NCBI RefSeq assembly: GCF_003001935.1
Contig: NZ_PVNG01000020.1
Location: forward strand, 124,001-188,000
Source of the DNA: Nonomuraea fuscirosea
Lineage (GTDB): Bacteria > Actinomycetota > Actinomycetes > Streptosporangiales > Streptosporangiaceae
Direction of reading: 5' to 3'
DNA: 64,000 nucleotides
Part shown: positions 51,019 through 59,007 of the stretch, in pieces
How positions within the stretch are numbered: position 1 is the stretch's first letter
Layout: each line of letters opens with the position of its first letter
Translations under genes and position numbers: made by a program
Notes under the pieces: generated by a model
Told to the model about the DNA's origin: nothing
Seen by the model: only the letters and a program-made list of their open reading frames with translations
The model's database searches: none

Positions 51019-51493
51019 TTTTCACCTTTCCCTTGCCCGCGAAATTCTCGGTCTGGGAATGGCAATTCGGGCACAGGAAGCGGAGATTCTCCATTCGATT
51101 GTCGAGCCAGTCTCCACTGATGTGGTCGACATGGAGCGTCAGCGGCCTTCCCTGCCACGTGCCGCCAATCTTACAGCCTGCGCACGTGTACGGGACCCCT
51201 GCTCCGATCAGAGCGCGGCGGAGAATCGGCGCCTTCTCGCGAATGGAACCGGGCGGGCGCGCCACCAGAACTTCCTGGTAGGGACGCGCGGTCGCCGAAC
51301 GCCGCCCTTTGCCGTGAGCCTGGCCGACGAAGTGAGAAGTGTCTATGCCGAAGTGCTTGAGCCGCCGGCTGATGTGCGCGTGGCTGCCCCCGGTCCACTT
51401 GATCCCGAGGCGCCTGAGCACGTCGGCGACGCTGAGCGAGGCCTCGGCGGCCTCGGCGAGCAACTCGCGGGAATACTTGATGTACGCGGCCAC
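50972..51493 (-). CDS. HNH endonuclease whose 3' end overlaps a tRNA
   Basis: 173 residues from GTG 51493, probably leaderless (TAGGCT 6 bases upstream). The N-terminal 1-50 region is an HTH-like segment (SVADVLRRLGIKWTGGSHAHISRRLKHFGI). The HNH core includes zinc cysteines 104, 107, 141 and 144 (YTCAGCKIGG, FLCPNCHS), His121/His124 in HVDHI, Asn136 and His145, all in place. HNH enzymes of this layout resemble homing endonucleases. The final 15 codons and stop lie inside the tRNA gene, so RNase P processing would cut the mRNA. Confidence 0.85.
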   Translation of the reverse strand: MAAYIKYSRELLAEAAEASLSVADVLRRLGIKWTGGSHAHISRRLKHFGIDTSHFVGQAHGKGRRSATARPYQEVLVARPPGSIREKAPILRRALIGAGVPYTCAGCKIGGTWQGRPLTLHVDHISGDWLDNRMENLRFLCPNCHSQTENFAGKGKVKRGRSPMAEAQSLGGC

Positions 51494-51499
51494 GGCCCG

Positions 51500-51505
51500 A
51501 GCCTA
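51500..51505 (-). promoter_or_regulatory. Probable -10 element of the HNH-tRNA transcript
   Basis: TAGGCT on the minus strand lies 6 bases before GTG 51493; no ribosome site exists. No separate promoter for the tRNA is apparent. Confidence 0.4.
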
Positions 51506-51572
51506 GAGAACGGCTCCGACGTTTTTCTGAGGCCGGGAAATCATCGCAGAAATGCGGAGAATGTCACTTTTG

Positions 51573-51596
51573 GGGCCCTCCGGGAATGGAGGGCCC
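51573..51596 (-). terminator. Hairpin terminator after the peroxiredoxin gene
   Basis: A perfect 9-bp stem GGGCCCTCC/GGAGGGCCC with a 6-base loop lies 7 bases after the bcp stop and insulates the HNH module from it. Confidence 0.8.
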
Positions 51597-51602
51597 TTCG
51601 GG

Positions 51603-52076
51603 TCAGAGGAGGCCGAGCTTCTTCTTGAGTGAGGCCACGTGGCCGGTCGCCTTCACGTTGTAGAGGGCCTGTTCCACCTTTCCGTCCCCGTCGATGACGA
51701 ACGTCGAGCGGATGACGCCCACGACCTCCTTGCCGTACAGCTTCTTCGTGCCGTACGCGCCGTAGGCCTGGTGGATGGTCAGGTCGGGGTCGGACAGGAG
51801 GGGGAAGGTCAGCGCGTCGCGCTCGGCGAACTTGGCCAGCTTGGCCGGCTTGTCCTTCGACACGCCGAGGACGACGAAACCCTCGGCGGTGAGCTGGTCG
51901 AGGCTGTCGCGGAAATCGCAGGCCTGCTTGGTGCAGCCGGGGGTCATCGCGGCGGGGTAGAAATAGAGGATCACCCGCTTGCCGCGGTAGGTCTCGAGGG
52001 AGACGGTGCCGCCGTCATGGGTGGGTAGCGTGAACTCGGGCGCGGCGTCGCCGGGCGCGAGCTTGGTTTCGGTCAA
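51603..52076 (-). CDS. bcp: Thioredoxin-dependent peroxiredoxin (BCP/PrxQ)
   Basis: 157 residues from TTG 52076, chosen for the perfect AGGAGG 5 bases upstream; longer frames have none. The peroxidatic Cys48 lies in YPAAMTPGCTKQAC and the resolving Cys53 five residues on, the PrxQ arrangement. It reduces peroxides using thioredoxin in the cytoplasm. Its terminator hairpin follows the stop. Confidence 0.93.
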   Translation of the reverse strand: MTETKLAPGDAAPEFTLPTHDGGTVSLETYRGKRVILYFYPAAMTPGCTKQACDFRDSLDQLTAEGFVVLGVSKDKPAKLAKFAERDALTFPLLSDPDLTIHQAYGAYGTKKLYGKEVVGVIRSTFVIDGDGKVEQALYNVKATGHVASLKKKLGLL

Positions 52077-52223
52077 TGGGCCCTCCTGAGTTCTCCCCGC
52101 CAACCTACCGGCCTGGCCGCCGTGCCGTACGGCGTGCCGACCTGACAGACTGATCACGACCAGAACGGACGGAGCCCAGCACGGCACGCGGCGCCGGGCA
52201 CGCGTACGGTCGGAAGGAGAGCC

Positions 52224-52559
52224 ATGGCTGACACCGATCCCGACGAGCTGGAGCGGCGGATCGCGCGGACGCGCGCGGAGTTGGCGCAGACGGTCGACGC
52301 CATTGCCGACCGGGTGAGCCCCAAGCGGGTCGCCGAGCGTACGGTGGCGGACGTCAAGAGCAGGGCGGGGAACTTCGTGGCGTCCGTGGGTGACGCGCTG
52401 GGGGTCACGCCGCGGCCGGTGCCGTACGACGGTGAGGAGCCGGATCGGCTCTGGGAGGACGAGCGGCCCGACATGGGTCCTGTGCTGATCGGGGTGGGCG
52501 CGGTGCTGGTCGTGGGGGCGGCCATCATGCTGTGGCGGCGCAGGCGCAATCGCCGCTGA
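52224..52559 (+). CDS. DUF3618 domain-containing protein
   Basis: 111 residues. The N-terminal DUF3618 motif is PDELERRIARTRAELAQTVDAIADRVSPKRV, an amphipathic helix. A single membrane helix near the C-terminus (VLIGVGAVLVVGAAIMLW) ends in a basic RRRRNRR tail. The family often accompanies YtpR- or phage-holin-like envelope proteins in actinobacteria and has no known activity. ATG 52224 follows GGAAGGAG. Confidence 0.9.
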   Translation: MADTDPDELERRIARTRAELAQTVDAIADRVSPKRVAERTVADVKSRAGNFVASVGDALGVTPRPVPYDGEEPDRLWEDERPDMGPVLIGVGAVLVVGAAIMLWRRRRNRR

Positions 52560-52582
52560 CAGGCGCGTGTGTGTGCCGGGGG

Positions 52583-53776
52583 TCAGAGGAAGGTCTGGCC
52601 CTCGCCCCGGTAGGTCGGCACCGTTTCGACCAGGGTGTCACCGTCGACGAGGTGGAGCGCGTCGAAGCGTTCGCACATCTCGCCCGCCTTGGCGTGCCTG
52701 AACCACACCCGGTCCCCGATCCGCAGCTCCGCGGCGGCCTGGCCGATGAGCGGGGTCTGCACCTCGCCCGCGCCCTCGTCGGGCGCGTAGCGCAGTCCGG
52801 CGGGCAGGTACGGCTGGGGCAGGCGGCTGGGTCCGGCCGAGCCGGAGGCGGGGTAGCCGCCGCCGAGCACGGTCACCGTCTCCATGTCGGGGCGGCGGAC
52901 CACGGGCAGGGCGAAGAGGGCGGCGGGGCGGCCGGTGAAGCGGCGGTAGAAGTCGAACAGCCTGGGGTGGAAGAGCCCTGAGCCGGCCGCCACCTCGGTG
53001 ATGGCCTTCTCGCGTACGGTGCGCTCCACGGAGCCGGTGCCGCCGCCGTTGACGAATTCGAGGTCGGTGTACTGGCGTACGGCGTTCACGACGCGGCCGC
53101 GCCGCAGGATGAGCTCTCTGGCGGAGCGGGCCTGCATGAGCCGGATGAGGCGGGTGTAGGCGGCGTTGCCGGGCGGGTCGTCGCCGAGGCCGGCGATCTG
53201 TGACTCGTACGCCATCACCCCGGCCAGCCGGAACCCGGGGCGTTTGGCGATGCCGGCGGCCAGGTCGGCGGCCTGGTCGGGCTCGCGGACGGGGGAGCGC
53301 AGCGCGCCGGCCCTGAACCGGCCGCCGAGGGCGAGGTAGGCGGCGTCGATGTCGAGGCAGGTCCTGATCTCGGCGCGCGGGTGGACGTGGGCCACGGCGG
53401 CGTCGATGAAGTCGAGGTGGGCGGCCGAGTCGACGGTGACGGTGATCCGCCGGGCGGTGTCCGGGTCGGCGGCCAGGGTGGCGAGGGCGTGCCGGTCGGC
53501 GGTGGGGTAGGCGACGAGGATGTCGGTGAAGCCGTGGCCGGCCAGCCAGAGCGCCTCGGGCAGGGTGAAGGCCATGATGCCCTGGAAGCCGTCCATGGCC
53601 AGGACGCGTTCGAGGAGGGGCCGGCTGCGGATGGATTTGCTGGCGACCCTGATGGGCTTGCCGGCGGCGCGGCGGACGAGGTCGGCGGCGTTGGCTCGCA
53701 TGGCCGCCAGGTCGAGGATCGCGAACGGCGCTTCCAGGCCCGCTGTGGCGCGGTCGTAGCGCTGGCGGTCATCCAT
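52583..53776 (-). CDS. Alanine-racemase-like PLP enzyme (amino acid deaminase/aldolase)
   Basis: 397 residues with the fold III PLP barrel: PFAILDLAAMRANAADLVRRAAGKPIRVASKSIRS contains the PLP Lys (ASKS), and later VNGGGTGS binds phosphate. The C-terminal domain (about 290-397) is the D-serine dehydratase-like beta domain with zinc-ligand candidates in WFRHAKAGEMCERF. It is probably a D-amino acid deaminase or threonine/serine aldolase; the substrate is unproven. Convergent with the DUF3618 gene. Confidence 0.88.
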   Translation of the reverse strand: MDDRQRYDRATAGLEAPFAILDLAAMRANAADLVRRAAGKPIRVASKSIRSRPLLERVLAMDGFQGIMAFTLPEALWLAGHGFTDILVAYPTADRHALATLAADPDTARRITVTVDSAAHLDFIDAAVAHVHPRAEIRTCLDIDAAYLALGGRFRAGALRSPVREPDQAADLAAGIAKRPGFRLAGVMAYESQIAGLGDDPPGNAAYTRLIRLMQARSARELILRRGRVVNAVRQYTDLEFVNGGGTGSVERTVREKAITEVAAGSGLFHPRLFDFYRRFTGRPAALFALPVVRRPDMETVTVLGGGYPASGSAGPSRLPQPYLPAGLRYAPDEGAGEVQTPLIGQAAAELRIGDRVWFRHAKAGEMCERFDALHLVDGDTLVETVPTYRGEGQTFL

Positions 53777-53913
53777 ACCAGCAGCGTAACGACATATCGG
53801 GCAAATGAATATGAGGCTTGTTCGTGTTGATCGTCGTCCCCGTAATGATCGGGCAAACGGGCGGCGAGGGCGCGGTTCAGGTCATGCGGGATCCATGTAC
53901 GTCTGTCGTTGTG

Positions 53914-54513
53914 ATGACCACGCTTCAGCAGATACTGCCCGGTGCCGCCGTCACCCCGCGGCACACCGGGCTGCGCCGGGCGAACAGGGCGTTGCGGCCG
54001 GCGCGTACCGTTCCGGGGGCCACGGTCGCGCTGACGCTGGCCGCCGGGCTGGGGACGACCGCGGCCGAGGTGGTCTCGGGGCTGCTCGGCGCGCCGCTCG
54101 GCTGGGTGCCGGTGAACGAGGCGGTCGATCTCGCCACGAAGAGCACGTGGCCGGACCTCGCCACGCCGTCCCTGGTCATGTCGGGGGCGGGCGTACTGAT
54201 GCTGCTGCTCGCGGTCGTGCCGGGCCGGTCCAGGACGGTGCCGGTGGAGACGTCCGACCCGCTGATCGTCATCGGGATCACCCGCTCGGGCCTGCGCCGT
54301 ACGCTGCGCGCCGCCGCTCAGCAGGTGGCGGGGGTGGACAAGGCCCGGGTACGGCTGCGCCGCCGCACCATCGAGGTGACGGTCATGACCGATGCGGAGA
54401 GCACGGGCCAGATGTTGCGGCAGGTCGGGACCGCGGTGGGGGACCGCCTGGCGGGCGTGGGCACGCTCGGCACCGGCGAGGTCGTGGTACGCCTGCGCAG
54501 GAAGGCCGTGTGA
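53914..54513 (+). CDS. DUF6286 domain-containing membrane protein
   Basis: 199 residues from ATG 53914; ATG 53884 is an alternative. Two membrane helices (about 35-60 VALTLAAGLGTTAAEVVSGL and 90-110 VMSGAGVLMLLLAVVPG) precede a small cytoplasmic domain (about 120-199; PLIVIGITRSGLRRTLRAAAQQVAGVDKARVRL). This resembles the C-terminal half of actinobacterial Asp23-associated proteins. Its stop overlaps the start of a 24-codon frame as TGATG, leading to AmaP. Likely part of an envelope stress unit. Confidence 0.75.
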   Translation: MTTLQQILPGAAVTPRHTGLRRANRALRPARTVPGATVALTLAAGLGTTAAEVVSGLLGAPLGWVPVNEAVDLATKSTWPDLATPSLVMSGAGVLMLLLAVVPGRSRTVPVETSDPLIVIGITRSGLRRTLRAAAQQVAGVDKARVRLRRRTIEVTVMTDAESTGQMLRQVGTAVGDRLAGVGTLGTGEVVVRLRRKAV

Positions 54514-54587
54514 TGCGCCGCCACAGCGGGAGGGCCCGTGTGATGCGCGATCGTGCCATCTGCCGGGACAGCGGGAAGGGCGTGTGA
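54513..54587 (+). CDS. 24-codon linking ORF in a TGATG chain
   Basis: ATG 54513 overlaps the previous stop (TGATG), and its own stop overlaps the AmaP ATG (TGATG at 54585-54589). It encodes MRRHSGRARVMRDRAICRDS plus four residues. Internal direct repeats (GTGTGATGCG three times, ACAGCGGGA twice with a following GG) suggest it arose by duplication of the intergenic ribosome-site region. It is more likely a translational bridge than a functional peptide. Confidence 0.35.
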   Translation: MRRHSGRARVMRDRAICRDSGKGV

Positions 54588-55102
54588 TGCGGCGGTACAC
54601 CGGGAATCGGGTCGGTCTGGCCGTCGTCGGGGCGACGCTGCTGGGCCTCGGGATCTACGCGTGGCTGCGCGGCGAGGACCGTTTCCTCGGCCTGCCGCCG
54701 GGCGCCAGGGTGCTGCCCGCGCCGGCGTACCGGACGCTGGCGGAGGAGCCGTGGCCGCTGTGGTTCCTGGCCCTGGGCCTGATGCTGCTGGCCCTGGTCT
54801 CGCTGCGCTGGCTGCTGCTCTGCCTGGGCTGGGGCCGCAGGGGCACGCCGAACGGCACGGGCACGGCCATGCTGTTCGTGGGGCTCAAGGGCGTGGAGGG
54901 GCTGGGCCGGGCGGGGGTCAGGGTGGCCGATGACGGGCTGCGCATCGCGCTGACCTGCCCGGCGGCGGCCGACGTGGGCGCGGTGGTGGGCAAGCTGGAC
55001 GGCGACATCGTCGGGCGGATCCGGCGGGAGGTCCGCGATGACGAGACCCCCGCCGTCGTCCGGCTGCACGTCCGCCGCCCGGTCAGCACTCGATCACGTT
55101 GA
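54587..55102 (+). CDS. AmaP-like alkaline-shock membrane anchor protein
   Basis: 171 residues. Two helices (about 7-24 VGLAVVGATLLGLGIYAW and 60-82 LWFLALGLMLLALVSLRWLLL) enclose an extracytoplasmic loop, followed by a cytoplasmic domain of the AmaP/DUF322-related type (DDGLRIALTCPAAADVGAVVG, IVGRIRREVRDDETPAVVRLHVR). In firmicutes AmaP anchors Asp23 at the membrane. GAAGGG precedes ATG 54587. Its 3' end overlaps the convergent sdaA stop by 20 bases. Confidence 0.75.
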   Translation: MRRYTGNRVGLAVVGATLLGLGIYAWLRGEDRFLGLPPGARVLPAPAYRTLAEEPWPLWFLALGLMLLALVSLRWLLLCLGWGRRGTPNGTGTAMLFVGLKGVEGLGRAGVRVADDGLRIALTCPAAADVGAVVGKLDGDIVGRIRREVRDDETPAVVRLHVRRPVSTRSR

Positions 55103-56459
55103 CGGCCAGGCCGCCGCGTGAGGTCTCCTTGTACTTGTCCAGCATGTCCTGCCCGGTGATGCGCATCGTCTTGATGGCCTTGTCGAGCGCCACGTAGTGC
55201 CGTCCGTCGCCGCGCAGGGCGATCCTGGCGGCGGTGATGGCCTTGTTGGAGGCGACCGCGTTGCGCTCGATGCACGGGATCTGGACCAGGCCGCCGATCG
55301 GGTCGCAGGTCAGGCCCAGGTTGTGCTCGATGCCGATCTCGGCGGCGTTCTCCACCTGCTCGGGGGTGCCGCCGAGCACCTCGGTGAGGCCGGCGGAGGC
55401 CATGGAGCAGGCCGAGCCCACCTCGCCCTGACAGCCCACCTCCGCGCCGGAGATGGAGGCGTTCTCCTTGAACAGCACGCCGATGGCGCCGGCGGTCAGC
55501 AGGAAGCGGACCACGCCCTCGTCGTCGGCGTGGGGGACGAAGCGGGTGTAGTAGGTCAGGACGGCGGGGATGATGCCGGCCGCGCCGTTGGTGGGGGCGG
55601 TGACGATGCGGCCGCCGGCGGCGTTCTCCTCGTTGACCGCGAGGGCGAAGAGCGTCACCCAGTCCATGGCCTGGAGCGGGTCCTTCTCGGCCGGCTCCGA
55701 CTGCAGGCGGCGGTGGAGCTGGTTGGCGCGGCGCTTGACCTTCAGGCCGCCGGGCAGGACGCCCTCCTTGGAGATGCCGCGGCGCACGCACTCCGACATC
55801 ACCCGCCACAGGTTGAGCAGGCCTTCCCTGATCTGCTCCTCGGTCCGGCCGAACGCCTGCTCGTTCTCCAGCATGAGGGCGGAGATCGACAGGCCCGTGT
55901 TGGAGCAGTGCTTGAGCAGCTCCTCGCCGGTGGTGAACGGGAACGGCAGCACCGTGTCGTCGGGCTTGATGCGGTCGGCGCCGGTGGCCTGCTCGTCCAC
56001 CACGAAGCCGCCGCCGACCGAGAAGTAGACCTTCTCCCTGATCGGCTCGCCGGAGGCGGCGTAGGCGGTGAAGCGCATGCCGTTGGGATGTTCGGGCAGC
56101 GAGATCTTGCGTTCGAAGACGAGGTGCTCGCCGACGACGAACGGGATCTCGTGCGTGCCGTAGAGCTGGAGCGTGCCCGACTCGCGCATCGCGGCGACGC
56201 GGGTCTCGACGCTGTCCACGTCGACCAGTTCGGGCTTCTCGCCGGACAAGCCGAGCAGGACCGCCTTGTCGCTGCCGTGGCCCTTGCCGGTCAGGCCGAG
56301 CGAGCCGTACAGGATGGCCTCGACCCGGGCCACCCGGTCGAGCAGGCCGTCCTCGTGCAGGCCGCGGGCGAATTTGTGCGCGGCGGCCATCGGACCGCCG
56401 GTGTGGGAGCTGGACGGTCCGATACCGATCTTGAACAGGTCGAAGACGCTGATCGCCAT
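55083..56459 (-). CDS. sdaA: L-serine ammonia-lyase, iron-sulfur type
   Basis: 458 residues covering both beta and alpha domains in one chain: ISVFDLFKIGIGPSSSHTGGPMAAA at the start; cluster-ligand Cys candidates in GCQGEVGSACSMASAGL, NLGLTCDPIGG and IPCIERNAVASNKA. It deaminates serine to pyruvate. Downstream of gcvT-gcvH and the glycine riboswitch, it completes a glycine-serine catabolic unit; glyA and gcvP must lie elsewhere. It ends 20 bases inside the AmaP gene. Confidence 0.93.
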   Translation of the reverse strand: MAISVFDLFKIGIGPSSSHTGGPMAAAHKFARGLHEDGLLDRVARVEAILYGSLGLTGKGHGSDKAVLLGLSGEKPELVDVDSVETRVAAMRESGTLQLYGTHEIPFVVGEHLVFERKISLPEHPNGMRFTAYAASGEPIREKVYFSVGGGFVVDEQATGADRIKPDDTVLPFPFTTGEELLKHCSNTGLSISALMLENEQAFGRTEEQIREGLLNLWRVMSECVRRGISKEGVLPGGLKVKRRANQLHRRLQSEPAEKDPLQAMDWVTLFALAVNEENAAGGRIVTAPTNGAAGIIPAVLTYYTRFVPHADDEGVVRFLLTAGAIGVLFKENASISGAEVGCQGEVGSACSMASAGLTEVLGGTPEQVENAAEIGIEHNLGLTCDPIGGLVQIPCIERNAVASNKAITAARIALRGDGRHYVALDKAIKTMRITGQDMLDKYKETSRGGLAVNVIEC

Positions 56460-56514
56460 TGATGTGCGCCCTTCTTAGGGGCCGGGGCCCGTCCGCGCGG
56501 GCCCCGGCGGTGGG

Positions 56515-56907
56515 TCAGGACTCGCTGCCCTTGGTGAGCGCCGTGTACTCCTCGGGCGTGAGCAGGTCCTCGGCGTCGCCTTCCACGCGCACCTTGAACA
56601 TCCAGCCCTCGCCGTAGGAGTCGCTGTTGACCAGGCTGGGATCGTCCACGACGGCCTGGTTGACCTCCACGATCTCGCCGCCGACCGGCGCGTAGATCTC
56701 GTTGACGGACTTGGTCGACTCCACCTCGCCGACGGAGTCGCCCCGCTCGACGGTCGAGCCGATCTCGGGGAGCTGCACGTAGACGACGTCACCAAGGGCC
56801 TCGGCGGCGAAGGCCGTGACGCCGACGGTCACGGTGAGGCCGTCTTCGAGGCCGGCCACCCACTCGTGCTCCTTGGTGTAGCTGAGGTCGTCAGGGATGT
56901 TGCTCAC
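56515..56907 (-). CDS. gcvH: Glycine cleavage system H protein
   Basis: 130 residues with the lipoyl domain; the modified Lys is in VESTKSVNEIYAPVGGEIVEVN. It shuttles the aminomethyl group between the P, T and L proteins. GTG 56907 overlaps the gcvT stop (GTGA). Confidence 0.95.
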   Translation of the reverse strand: MSNIPDDLSYTKEHEWVAGLEDGLTVTVGVTAFAAEALGDVVYVQLPEIGSTVERGDSVGEVESTKSVNEIYAPVGGEIVEVNQAVVDDPSLVNSDSYGEGWMFKVRVEGDAEDLLTPEEYTALTKGSES

Positions 56908-57989
56908 TTGTTCCTCCTGTAGAAGGGCAGCTCGACCACGTCCATAGGTTCATGGCTGCCCCGGATGTCCACGGCCAGGCCTGTTTCGGCGCCGGTGTCC
57001 ACGTAGGCCATCGCGATCGGCTTGCCCAGGGTCTGGGAAGGCGCGCCGCTGGTGACCACGCCGACGACGGCGCCGTCCTTGGTGACCGGGTAACCGTGGC
57101 GCGGCACCCGGCGGCCCCGCGCGACCAGGCCGACGAGCCGGCGTCGCGGCGTGTCGTCCTTGACCGCCTCGAGTGCCGACCTGCCGACGAAGTCGCCGGG
57201 CTTGTCGAATTTCACCACCCTGCCCAGCCCCGCGTCGAACGGGGTGAGCTCGGCGTGCAGCTCGTTGCCGTACAGGGGCATGCCGGCTTCGAGCCTGAGC
57301 GTGTCGCGGCTGGACAGGCCCGCGGGCTTGAGCCCGTACGGCTCGCCTGCCGCCGTGAGGGCGTGCCACAGCGGCACCGCGTCGTCGTTGGCGACGAACA
57401 GCTCGAACCCGTCCTCGCCGGTGTATCCGGTACGGGCGATGAGGGCCTGACGGCCGTCCACCACGCCGGGCAGCCCGGCGTAGTACTTGAGCCCGGCGAG
57501 GTCGGCGTCGGTGAGCGTGGCCAGGATCTCCTGCGAGCGGGGCCCCTGGACGGCGATCAGCGCGTACTGGTCCGACCGGTCCTCGACGACCACATCGAAC
57601 GCCTTAGAGCGAATTTTCAGCTCATTTCCGACTTTTTCGTAGTTCGAGGCGTTGGCCACGACCATGAACTCCTCGTCCCCGAGCCGGTAGACGATGAGGT
57701 CGTCGAGCACCCCGCCGCGCTCGTCCACGATCATGGTGTAGCGCGCCCGCCCGGGCGTCAGCGCCGACAGATGCCCGACCAGCGCGTGGTCCAGGGCCTG
57801 GCCGGCCTGCGGCCCGGTCAGGAAGATCTCTCCCATGTGGGACAGGTCGAACAGCCCGGCCGCCTCGCGCACGGCCTTGTGCTCCGCGGACTCGCTCCCG
57901 TACCGGAGCGGCATGAGCCAGCCCGCGAAGTCGGTCAGCGTGGCGCCGAGGCTCTCGTGAACGTCTCGTAGCGGTGTCGGTCGGGACAT
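56904..57989 (-). CDS. gcvT: Glycine cleavage system T protein (aminomethyltransferase)
   Basis: 361 residues from ATG 57989 (GAGGTG upstream). Folate-binding fold: LTDFAGWLMPLRYGSESAEHKAVREAAGLFDLSHMGEI, ARTGYTGEDGFELF, and C-terminal GVVTSGAPSQTLGKPIAMAYV. It transfers a methylene group from lipoyl-H protein to tetrahydrofolate, releasing ammonia. First gene of a glycine-riboswitch-controlled unit. Confidence 0.95.
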   Translation of the reverse strand: MSRPTPLRDVHESLGATLTDFAGWLMPLRYGSESAEHKAVREAAGLFDLSHMGEIFLTGPQAGQALDHALVGHLSALTPGRARYTMIVDERGGVLDDLIVYRLGDEEFMVVANASNYEKVGNELKIRSKAFDVVVEDRSDQYALIAVQGPRSQEILATLTDADLAGLKYYAGLPGVVDGRQALIARTGYTGEDGFELFVANDDAVPLWHALTAAGEPYGLKPAGLSSRDTLRLEAGMPLYGNELHAELTPFDAGLGRVVKFDKPGDFVGRSALEAVKDDTPRRRLVGLVARGRRVPRHGYPVTKDGAVVGVVTSGAPSQTLGKPIAMAYVDTGAETGLAVDIRGSHEPMDVVELPFYRRNK

Positions 57990-58025
57990 GAGTCGCACCT
58001 CAGGACAGGGTTGGATGCCAGGATC

Positions 58026-58214
58026 CTCCCCCTCTGTCATCGATGCCTGAGAGCTTCGCCCGACTTTTGCCGGACTTTCACCTTCGGCGAGGCCCGCAGG
58101 CCTGCTTTCCAGAGGTCACCCTTAGCCGTGCGGTCCTTTGCCTTGAGAGGTTTGCGGGGAGGGCTTGCTCCTTCAGGGACCCTGACCGGCTGTCAGGGTG
58201 CTCTCCCGCACGAT
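58026..58214 (-). ncRNA. Tandem glycine riboswitch upstream of gcvT
   Basis: On the minus strand two aptamers are recognisable. The first runs from GTGCGGGAGAGC to AAACCTCTCAAGGCAAAGGA and closes with CCGCAC. The second has GCCGAAGGTGAAAG and GCGAAGCTCTCAGGCA, then GATGACAGAGG. The core sequences and order match the known glycine riboswitch family. Glycine binding by the pair turns on the gcv genes. The region 57990-58025 that follows leads to the gcvT start. Confidence 0.93.
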
Positions 58215-58300
58215 TGGTCGGTGATGCCCGCCAGCCTAGTGCCGTCCGGGGGTCGTTGTCGCGTCCAGGGGAGTCGTGACCCACCGCCGGCGCGTGCGTC

Positions 58301-58993
58301 TCAGCAGGCGGACACCAGTGCGTCGAACAACGCGTGCCCCTCCGCCATCTCCGCATGCCACTGCACGGCCAGCACGAAGGCCGCGTCCAGTTCGACGGCC
58401 TCGATCGTGCCGTCGGCGCTGGTGGCCGTGACCGTCAGGCCGGGAGCGAGGCGGTCGACGGCCTGGTGATGGTAGTGCGGGACCGCCACCGGCTCCTCGC
58501 CCAGCGCCTTGGCCAGCCGGCTGCCGGGCACGACGTTCACCGGCAGGTCGCCGAAGCGGCCGGGGGCGGGGCAGTGGCCGGTGTGCCCGACCACGTCGGG
58601 CAGGTGCTGGTGCAGGGTGCCGCCCAGGGCCACGTTGAGCACCTGGAGGCCGCGGCAGATGCCCAGGTACGGCAGCCCGGCGTCCAGGGCCGCGGCGAGC
58701 AGGGAGAACTCCGCCTCGTCGCGGAACTCCCTGACGTAGCCGAGCCGCTCGTGCGGGGCGGCGCCGTACCTGGCCGGGTCGATGTCGCCGCCTCCGGCCA
58801 GGATCAGCCCGTCCAGGCCGCGCACGACGGAGGCGGGCTCGCCGGCCGGAGGCAGCACGACCGGCTGGCCGCCGGCCCGCACGACCTGCTCCACGTACGC
58901 GTACGGCAGCAGCGCCGCCGTCGTGTCCTGCCACACCGTGAACGAGGCCGGCTCGACGTAACTGGTGATGCCGATGACGGGACGACGCACCAT
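58301..58993 (-). CDS. Gamma-glutamyl-GABA hydrolase-like class I amidotransferase
   Basis: 230 residues from ATG 58993 (AAGGAGGG upstream). Peptidase C26/GATase1 domain: GGGDIDPARYG, nucleophile Cys in LGICRGLQVLNVALGG, His in AVQWHAEM. PuuD-type enzymes release glutamate from gamma-glutamyl-aminobutyrate-like products. It is last in an operon with a glutamine-synthetase-like ligase, aldehyde dehydrogenase and SDR, which supports that role. Confidence 0.88.
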   Translation of the reverse strand: MVRRPVIGITSYVEPASFTVWQDTTAALLPYAYVEQVVRAGGQPVVLPPAGEPASVVRGLDGLILAGGGDIDPARYGAAPHERLGYVREFRDEAEFSLLAAALDAGLPYLGICRGLQVLNVALGGTLHQHLPDVVGHTGHCPAPGRFGDLPVNVVPGSRLAKALGEEPVAVPHYHHQAVDRLAPGLTVTATSADGTIEAVELDAAFVLAVQWHAEMAEGHALFDALVSAC

Positions 58994-59007
58994 GGGACGG
59001 ACCCTCC

